DNA of 64,000 nucleotides from Lachnospira sp. UBA3212 (GTDB lineage Bacteria > Bacillota > Clostridia > Lachnospirales > Lachnospiraceae). The stretch lies in the NCBI GenBank assembly GCA_002363615.1, contig DEWK01000020.1, positions 1 to 64,000 of the forward strand. The letters are read 5' to 3'. Positions 58,426 to 64,000 of the stretch are shown one piece after another (position 1 is the stretch's first letter; each line of letters starts with the position of its first letter). A program made the position numbers and the translations under genes. The notes under the pieces are model-generated. The model was not told the origin of the DNA. It saw only the letters and a list, made by a program, of their open reading frames with translations, and ran no database searches.

Positions 58426-60785
58426 TGATTACTTTCTTCCATTTCTTTCATAATCTGTTCTGCCACCTTAGAAGGCTTACTACTTACCCTCTGCCTCTTA
58501 GGTGCCTTTTTCTTTTTAGACTCCTCATCTACTGGAGTATAGCGGAATACCGTAAGGCTAAGAGCCGGTAATTTGATTCGAATCGAATTTTCTCTTCCAT
58601 CTGCCTCTTCCATTTTAGAAACCTTCAATCGTTGATTGACCCTTCCTTCTCCGCCATAGCGCACATCATCGGTATTTAAAATTTCCTTGTACTTTCCGGG
58701 AAGGGGTACACCAATGGCTAAATCTTCATAGTCCATGGTATCAAAGTTAGCCACCACCAAAAGTGAATTCTCGAATTTTCTTCCAAAACGCATAAAGGAC
58801 AGGATACTTTCCTTAGCCTTTAGATTATTCAACCACATAAATCCATCCACTACAAAATCTCTTTCATAAAGAGCAGGATTTTCTAAATAAAGATGATTTA
58901 AATCTTTCACTAAGCGGAAGGTCTCCTGGTTTCTAATATTTTTCTCCCCATTTAAAAGAGTCCAATCCGGTTCCCCATTTTCTGACCATTCCTTGGTATC
59001 TGCAAATTCCTGCCCCATGAAATTTAATTTCTTTCCGGGATGCATCATCTGATAAGCAAAGAATAGACGAAGGTTTGCAAATTTCTTATCTAAACTTTCA
59101 CCAGACATCTTACTAATAAGACTACCCTTTCCCGGTGTATATAAGTCATGAGGGAAGGATAAAAGGAACTTCTCACTATACGCATACACCATAGGGAATG
59201 TTAAATCATCATACTTATTATGGCGATAATAAGTATCCGTTCCCATATAATCTAAGAAAGTTTCTGTAAATCCGTTATTTACCTTATAATCAAATCCAAG
59301 ATTCTCCTCTTCTACAGGACCTGTCATTCTTGGATAAGCCCCATTTTCCTTGGCAATTAAAATTGCTCCATTTCCCCTAAGCTTCATAATGGAATTTAAA
59401 TGTTTTAAAAATTCCACTCCTGCCAGGTTTTCATTTCCTCCATACATATTAGGAGTCCACTGTCCATCCTCTTTTCCATAATCAAGATAAAGCAAGATGG
59501 AAAGATCTGAAAAGGATAGTCCATCCACATGGAAGACTTCAACCCAATATAAGGCGCTGGCAATCAGAAAGTTTGAGACTTCATTCCTTCCATAGTCAAA
59601 CAATCCTACATTCATGGATGGAAGCTGACTGGCCTTTGGATCATCCGGCTCATAAATAGAGGTTCCATCAAAATGATGTAAAGAAAAGTCATCCTTAGGA
59701 AAATATGCAGGATTCCATTCTAAAATAACTCCCAAGCCCTGTTTGTGCATGTAATTCACAAACCATGCAAAGTCTTCCGGACTTCCAAATCGACTGCTTG
59801 GTGCATAATAGCCTGTAATCTGGTAACCATAGGAGGCATCCAAAGGATGCTCCATAATTGGAAGCAAAGACACATGGGTATAGCCCATCTCCTTCAGATA
59901 TGCAGCCAGTTCTTTGGCTATCTGACGATAGTTTATAAAGGCCAGTCCATCTCGATCCGCCTGTTCCCAGTTTTCACTAGTGATTCCATCGTTATTCCTT
60001 CTCCAAGATCCCATATGAAGTTCATAGATATTCATTGGTTGATGGTAAAAATCTGCCTGAGAATTATTTTTCTCCTTCTGCCACTTCCCATCACTAAATG
60101 ATATCTTTTCTAAATCACTAACCATGGAGGCATTACCGGGACGAAGTTCAAATTCATTCGCATAAGGATCAGACTTTAAAAATACCTGACCACTTCTGCT
60201 TCGAATCTCATATTTATAAAGCATTCCAGGTTTCACTCCGGGTAAGAAGAGTTCAAAAATTCCTCCCTCCTTATGCCTTTGCATAAGGTTATATCCGCCA
60301 TTCCAGTCATTAAAATCACCTACCACTGATACACGAGAGGCATTCGGTGCCCAGACAGCAAAACGAGTTCCCTTCACCCCGTTGATTTCCATTGGGTGGG
60401 CTCCAAGAATCCGATATATTTCATAATTTGTACCGGCCAGAAAAAGCTTAATATCCTCCTCTGTAATAGTTAAAGGAAACTGGTAAGCATCATAAAAGGA
60501 TACCTTCTTTCCTCCCTCTAATTCCACAATAAACTGGTAAAGTTTCTGATATCTTTTTGGTAAAAAAGCCGCATAAAAACCGGCTTCATCCTCTAATTCC
60601 ATCTCATACTTTTCCCCGTCCTCCAGCTTAATATAAGCATTCAAAGCACCAGGAAAAAATCCATTGACAAACTTACCAAACCTTGATGAATGAGGTCCTA
60701 AAATGTCATAAGGACTGTCTGTATCTGAATACAAGACATCCTCCATCTGTCTCCAGTTCATCAATTTATATAATCTACGATCCAT
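58422..60785 (-). CDS. GlgB-like protein (glycogen branching enzyme fold) lacking catalytic residues
   Basis: 787 residues, clearly homologous to GlgB. N1 and CBM48 beta-domains about 20-215; GH13 barrel about 250-640 (Ser-Trp-Arg-Arg, Met-Glu-His-Pro, Gly-Tyr-Tyr-Ala-Pro, Ser-Arg-Phe-Gly); C-terminal domain to about 740; basic tail. Region II reads Asp421-Gly-Leu-Ser424-Phe-Ser426, where GlgB has Asp-Gly-Leu-Arg-Val-Asp, so the nucleophile Asp and its Arg are both Ser. In region III the acid/base Glu is Lys479. Region I is altered (Glu356, Tyr361). Region IV keeps His-Asp547. No frameshift is present. Probably a non-catalytic glycan-binding paralogue. Start: ATG at 60785 after AAGGAGAAAGG. 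Confidence 0.9.
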   Translation of the reverse strand: MDRRLYKLMNWRQMEDVLYSDTDSPYDILGPHSSRFGKFVNGFFPGALNAYIKLEDGEKYEMELEDEAGFYAAFLPKRYQKLYQFIVELEGGKKVSFYDAYQFPLTITEEDIKLFLAGTNYEIYRILGAHPMEINGVKGTRFAVWAPNASRVSVVGDFNDWNGGYNLMQRHKEGGIFELFLPGVKPGMLYKYEIRSRSGQVFLKSDPYANEFELRPGNASMVSDLEKISFSDGKWQKEKNNSQADFYHQPMNIYELHMGSWRRNNDGITSENWEQADRDGLAFINYRQIAKELAAYLKEMGYTHVSLLPIMEHPLDASYGYQITGYYAPSSRFGSPEDFAWFVNYMHKQGLGVILEWNPAYFPKDDFSLHHFDGTSIYEPDDPKASQLPSMNVGLFDYGRNEVSNFLIASALYWVEVFHVDGLSFSDLSILLYLDYGKEDGQWTPNMYGGNENLAGVEFLKHLNSIMKLRGNGAILIAKENGAYPRMTGPVEEENLGFDYKVNNGFTETFLDYMGTDTYYRHNKYDDLTFPMVYAYSEKFLLSFPHDLYTPGKGSLISKMSGESLDKKFANLRLFFAYQMMHPGKKLNFMGQEFADTKEWSENGEPDWTLLNGEKNIRNQETFRLVKDLNHLYLENPALYERDFVVDGFMWLNNLKAKESILSFMRFGRKFENSLLVVANFDTMDYEDLAIGVPLPGKYKEILNTDDVRYGGEGRVNQRLKVSKMEEADGRENSIRIKLPALSLTVFRYTPVDEESKKKKAPKRQRVSSKPSKVAEQIMKEMEESNQ

Positions 60786-60835
60786 CACCTTTCTCCTTCC
60801 TTAAGTCATTCTTTTTAAGCGAATCAATTCTTCTC

Positions 60836-62068
60836 TTATAGCATATGAATAAACAATCCACTTCTAAGCTTTGGCTCAAACCAAGTAGATTTTGGAGGCA
60901 TTAAGCGTCCGGCATCCGCTACTGAGAAAAGTTCTGCAATAGAAGTTGGATACATAGAAAATGCCAAGTGCATATCACTTTTACTTCTCTTTTCTAATTC
61001 CTCAAGTCCACGGATTCCACCTACAAAGTCAATTCTCTTATCTACTCTAGGATCACCAATTCCAAGAATCGGTCCAAGTAAATGATTCTGCAAAATAGAT
61101 ACGTCTAGACCCTCTACCGGATCCTTGCTTAAAATATCTTCTTTCGCCTTAAGAAGATACCATTCATCTTCTAAAAACATCCCAAAGCTAGCCTTTTCTT
61201 TTGGCCATACCGGCTGGTCAACCTTTGACCATTCAAAGTGGGTAGAGACTTTTTTCAAGAATTCTTCCTTATCCATGCCATTTAAATCTGCAACCACACG
61301 GTTATAAGGAAGAATCATTAATTCCTCATCTGGAAATAATACGGAAAGGAAGTAATTAAATTCCTCATCTCCCTTGTATCCAGGATTTTCCTCTCTTCTT
61401 TTTAATCCCACCTTTACAGCAGAAGCACAACGGTGATGGCCATCCGCAATATAAATTTCCTGAATCTGTTCAAAGTTTTCTTTAATCGTCTTAACATCTT
61501 CTTCCTTTTCAATCTTCCATACCTTATGGATGATCTTATCATCCGAAACAAAATCATAAAGGCATGGCGTCTCCAAATAGGAAGATACAATCTTAGAAAT
61601 CAATGCATTTGCACGATAGGCTAAAAAAATGGGACCAGTCTGAGCATTACAAGTATCTACATGATGAATTCGGTCTAATTCTTTCTCTTCCCTCGTATTT
61701 TCATGTTTTTTAATCACATTATTCATATAATCATCAATGGATGCACAGGCTACCAAACCAGTTTGTGCCCGACCATCCATGGTCAGCTGATAGATATAGT
61801 AGCATTCCTTTTCATCCTGAATAAAGATTTTCTTTTCTATCATGCAATCTAAAAGTTCTTTCGCCTTTTGATAAACACAATCATCATAAGTACTTACCTC
61901 ATCTGAAAATTGAGTCTCAGCTCGATCAATATTTAAAAATGAATAGGGGTGATCCTTTACCACTTCCTTGGCTTCCTGACGGTTATAAACATCATAAGGA
62001 AGTGCAGCAACTTGACTTGCATACTTTTCATCTGGTCTTACACTTTTAAATGGTTTTATAATTGCCAT
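60836..62068 (-). CDS. DUF1015 family protein
   Basis: 410 residues. Starts Met-Ala-Ile-Ile-Lys-Pro-Phe-Lys-Ser-Val-Arg-Pro, with Leu-Pro-Tyr-Asp-Val-Tyr near 28-33 and the family's Ile-Ala-Asp-Gly-His-His-Arg-Cys-Ala-Ser-Ala core near 210, which looks like a metal or phosphate site. Function is not established. It follows serA and serC on the same strand, an arrangement frequent in Clostridia that suggests a role around serine metabolism. AAGGAGAAAG lies before the ATG. Confidence 0.92.
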   Translation of the reverse strand: MAIIKPFKSVRPDEKYASQVAALPYDVYNRQEAKEVVKDHPYSFLNIDRAETQFSDEVSTYDDCVYQKAKELLDCMIEKKIFIQDEKECYYIYQLTMDGRAQTGLVACASIDDYMNNVIKKHENTREEKELDRIHHVDTCNAQTGPIFLAYRANALISKIVSSYLETPCLYDFVSDDKIIHKVWKIEKEEDVKTIKENFEQIQEIYIADGHHRCASAVKVGLKRREENPGYKGDEEFNYFLSVLFPDEELMILPYNRVVADLNGMDKEEFLKKVSTHFEWSKVDQPVWPKEKASFGMFLEDEWYLLKAKEDILSKDPVEGLDVSILQNHLLGPILGIGDPRVDKRIDFVGGIRGLEELEKRSKSDMHLAFSMYPTSIAELFSVADAGRLMPPKSTWFEPKLRSGLFIHML

Positions 62069-62113
62069 AATACTTTCTCCTTACCTTCTCATTCCTTATT
62101 TGTATAAAGTAAT

Positions 62114-62142
62114 AAAAACCGGTGGCATATCCTTGCCACTGG
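62114..62142 (-). terminator. Terminator-like hairpin before the DUF1015 gene
   Basis: CCAGTGGCA/TGCCACCGG arms with a six-base loop, then T5 on the minus strand. It is 46 bases before the DUF1015 start, so it may act as an attenuator of serA read-through. Confidence 0.65.
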
Positions 62143-62187
62143 CTTTTATTTTACCTTAAATAGATTCGTATTTCAAGTTAGGAGTAA

Positions 62188-62244
62188 CTATCTCCTAGGA
62201 ATCTTGATCTTTTGCCCAGGAAGTCCTCTTACTATATCTGTCAC
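62188..62244 (-). pseudogene. Possible remnant of a LysM-protein C-terminus
   Basis: Between the two terminators the minus strand encodes an 18-residue tail, Asp-Ile-Val-Arg-Gly-Leu-Pro-Gly-Gln-Lys-Ile-Lys-Ile-Pro followed by Arg-Arg-stop. The Pro-Gly-Gln-Lys-Ile-Lys-Ile-Pro part matches the end of LysM repeats. Nothing upstream continues the frame convincingly. The match is short and could be chance. The rest of the 62069-62318 gap holds only hairpins. Confidence 0.2.
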
Positions 62245-62260
62245 AAAAGATCCCTACAGT

Positions 62261-62285
62261 AAAAGGAGCCACCAATGGTGACTCC
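62261..62285 (-). terminator. Terminator of serA
   Basis: GGAGTCACC/GGTGGCTCC arms around a three-base loop, followed by T4 on the minus strand, about 35 bases past the serA stop. Confidence 0.8.
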
Positions 62286-62318
62286 CAAAAACATATCATC
62301 TTATCTTATGAAAAGAAA

Positions 62319-63479
62319 TTACTTTACCACACGAACCTTAATAATTCCATTAAGACCTGAGAACTTAGCAACAAGCTCATCACTTACCGGACTATCAAGA
62401 TCAAGGATTGTATAAGCATATTCACCCTTGCTCTTAGAAACCTGTGAAGATACATTGATACCTGCGGTTCCAAAAGCATCATTGATTGCTGAAAGAAGAT
62501 TTGGCTCATTCTTGTGGCAAACAGTAACACGAGCTGCAGTAGTACATACACCGTTTTCACAGTTAGGATAATTAACAGAGTTTGTGATATTACCATTCTC
62601 TAAGAAATCGCGAAGCTGACGTACAGCCATGATTGCACAATTATCTTCTGACTCCTCGGTAGAAGCACCAAGATGAGGAGTAGCGATGACATTCTTCATA
62701 TTAGCAGTCTTAGCGTTCGGAAAATCAGTTACGTAACGAGCAACTTTTCCTTCCTCAATTGCTACAGCCATATCATCATCATTAATCAAAGCATCTCTAG
62801 CAAAGTTAAGGATTACAACTCCATCCTTCATCTTTGCAAATGCTTCCTTGTTGATCATACCTCTTGTAGAATCAAGACATGGTACATGAACAGAGATGAA
62901 ATCACACTTCTCATAAATCTCATCTGTATTCTTTACATGGATTACATTCTGAGAAAGCTTCCAAGCAGCATCTACTGAAAGATATGGATCATATCCATAA
63001 ACCTTCATACCAAGAGCTGTTGCAGCATTAGCCAGAAGACCACCAATTGCTCCAAGACCGATAATACCTAAAGACTTACCGAGAATTTCGTTACCGGCAA
63101 ACTGCTTCTTTGCCTTCTCCATAGTCTTATTGATATTCTCATCGCTAGCATTGTCGCTTACCCACTTGTTTCCTCCAAGAATATCACGAGATGCAAGAAG
63201 CATACCAGCTACAGCAAGTTCCTTAACACCGTTCGCATTTGCACCAGGGGTATTGAACACAACAATACCCTTCTTAGCATATTCATCACATGGAATGTTA
63301 TTCACACCTGCACCAGCTCTTGCCACAGCCTGTACAGAATCAGATAATTCAATCTCATGCATAGATGCACTACGTACTAAAACAGCATCTGCTTCCTTAA
63401 TATCTTCTGTTTTCTCATAAGATGCATCAAATAAATCTAAACCAATATTTGCGATTGGATTTAAGCAATTATACTTCAT
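62319..63479 (-). CDS. serA: D-3-phosphoglycerate dehydrogenase (ACT-containing)
   Basis: Oxidises 3-phosphoglycerate to 3-phosphohydroxypyruvate, the first step of serine synthesis. 386 residues. NAD-binding Gly-Leu-Gly-Ala-Ile-Gly-Gly near 141; catalytic Arg in Asn-Phe-Ala-Arg-Asp, Glu in the following helix, and His in Pro-His-Leu-Gly-Ala-Ser-Thr-Glu-Glu-Ser. A C-terminal ACT domain (about 315-386) suggests serine feedback; the long ASB domain of mycobacterial or Bacillus SerA is absent. AAGGAG within the end of serC serves its ATG. Confidence 0.94.
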   Translation of the reverse strand: MKYNCLNPIANIGLDLFDASYEKTEDIKEADAVLVRSASMHEIELSDSVQAVARAGAGVNNIPCDEYAKKGIVVFNTPGANANGVKELAVAGMLLASRDILGGNKWVSDNASDENINKTMEKAKKQFAGNEILGKSLGIIGLGAIGGLLANAATALGMKVYGYDPYLSVDAAWKLSQNVIHVKNTDEIYEKCDFISVHVPCLDSTRGMINKEAFAKMKDGVVILNFARDALINDDDMAVAIEEGKVARYVTDFPNAKTANMKNVIATPHLGASTEESEDNCAIMAVRQLRDFLENGNITNSVNYPNCENGVCTTAARVTVCHKNEPNLLSAINDAFGTAGINVSSQVSKSKGEYAYTILDLDSPVSDELVAKFSGLNGIIKVRVVK

Positions 63480-63481
63480 AA

Positions 63482-64000
63482 TTAAGCATTCTCCTTCTCA
63501 AACTTATCCATAAACTGAACCAGTGCCTCAACACCAACCTTAGGCATAGCATTGTAAATAGATGCTCTCATACCACCAACGGTTCTATGGCCCTTAAGGT
63601 TCTCAAGACCGCATGCCTTAGCTTCAGCAACAAACTTAGCATCAAGATCAGCATCACCAGTAACAAATGGTACATTCATTAATGAACGGTACTTCTTCTC
63701 AACAGTTCCCTTAAACATCTTCGAATTATCAAGGAAGTCATAAAGAATTGCTGCCTTCTCTTCGTTAATTTTCTTCATAGCCTCAAGACCACCAAGAGAC
63801 TTAATCCACTTAAATACCTTACCACAGATATAAATGTTATAACATGGAGGGGTATTGTAAAGAGATCCCGCATCTGCCTGAGTCTTAAACTTAAGCATGG
63901 TTGGAGTTCCTGGAAGAACATCATCTGTAATAAGATCTTCACGAATAATATCAATAACAATACCTGCAGGTCCAACGTTCTTCTGTACACCACCATAGAC
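63482..64000 (-). CDS. serC: Phosphoserine aminotransferase (partial, 5' end outside window)
   Basis: 172 C-terminal residues are present; the frame is open to the window edge. The visible part begins Val-Tyr-Gly-Gly-Val-Gln-Lys-Asn-Val-Gly-Pro-Ala-Gly, so the PLP-binding lysine is near the edge, and continues through Asn-Thr-Pro-Pro-Cys-Tyr-Asn-Ile-Tyr to the C-terminal Gly-His-Arg-Thr-Val-Gly-Gly-Met-Arg-Ala-Ser-Ile-Tyr-Asn-Ala-Met. SerC converts 3-phosphohydroxypyruvate to phosphoserine and is followed two bases later by serA. An internal Met at 63898 is not the start. Confidence 0.96.
   Translation of the reverse strand, partial: VYGGVQKNVGPAGIVIDIIREDLITDDVLPGTPTMLKFKTQADAGSLYNTPPCYNIYICGKVFKWIKSLGGLEAMKKINEEKAAILYDFLDNSKMFKGTVEKKYRSLMNVPFVTGDADLDAKFVAEAKACGLENLKGHRTVGGMRASIYNAMPKVGVEALVQFMDKFEKENA

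Noticed and set aside
63775..63996. A 73-codon minus-strand open frame
   Set aside because: It is a shifted frame of serC; the true serC frame is open through the window edge and carries conserved motifs.

Overview
The window looks like a chromosomal core segment of an AT-rich Gram-positive member of the Clostridia, most likely a Lachnospiraceae-type Firmicute. Evidence: Firmicute gene orders (ylxM-ffh-rpsP-khpA-rimM-trmD, rnc-smc-ftsY, infC-rpmI-rplT), a T-box leader on pheST, a CIRCE operator, strong AGGAGG ribosome binding sites, sigma-A promoters, and families typical of that group (DUF5685-DnaJ, DUF5721, MecA, DUF512, DUF1015 beside serA/serC). Almost all genes lie on the minus strand. 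No insertion sequence, prophage, CRISPR array or rRNA is visible.

Layout. 1-4.2 kb: a partial gene, a zinc-ribbon membrane protein, a HlyIII protein on the plus strand, a DUF5685-DnaJ protein and another zinc-ribbon membrane protein. 4.2-9.5 kb: T-box-controlled pheS-pheT-dtd-queA. 9.5-13.2 kb: a GH43 arabinanase-like protein with an internal second export signal, a divergent BrkB/YihY membrane protein, and a strongly folded intergenic sequence that is probably a non-coding RNA. 13.2-19.4 kb: alaS, then panB-panC-panD-coaBC (pantothenate to 4'-phosphopantetheine). 19.4-32.4 kb: a long minus-strand run rplS-lepB-rbgA-lepB-(degenerate lepB)-rnhB-yraN-pgeF-DUF512-der-plsY-gpsA-cls-mutS-like, mixing ribosome assembly, protein export and phospholipid synthesis. 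32.4-38.2 kb: the ylxM-ffh-rpsP-khpA-rimM-trmD operon, separated from rplS by a GGDEF-EAL-LamG gene. 38.2-47.8 kb: an EamA transporter, an exported SGNH hydrolase, and plsX-rnc-smc-ftsY-ilvA. 47.8-54.7 kb: a repeat-rich coiled-coil protein, an SPFH protein, tRNA-Leu(AAG), a second SGNH-like protein, infC-rpmI-rplT behind an attenuator-like leader, and DUF5721-mecA. 54.7-64 kb: htpG, argH, a GlgB-like protein, DUF1015, serA and partial serC.

Links between genes: ffh, ftsY and the signal peptidases serve protein export; plsX, plsY, gpsA and cls serve phospholipid synthesis; der, rbgA, rimM, trmD and the ribosomal protein genes serve ribosome assembly; htpG and mecA diverge from a shared CIRCE element and both serve protein quality control.

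The observations most worth following are: a GlgB homologue lacking its catalytic nucleophile and acid/base; a degenerate signal peptidase beside two intact ones; the unassigned structured RNA at about 12.94-13.11 kb; the CIRCE element between htpG and the mecA operon; tRNA-Leu with an AAG anticodon; and the GH43 protein with a buried second signal peptide. I saw no clear, wholly new multi-gene system.
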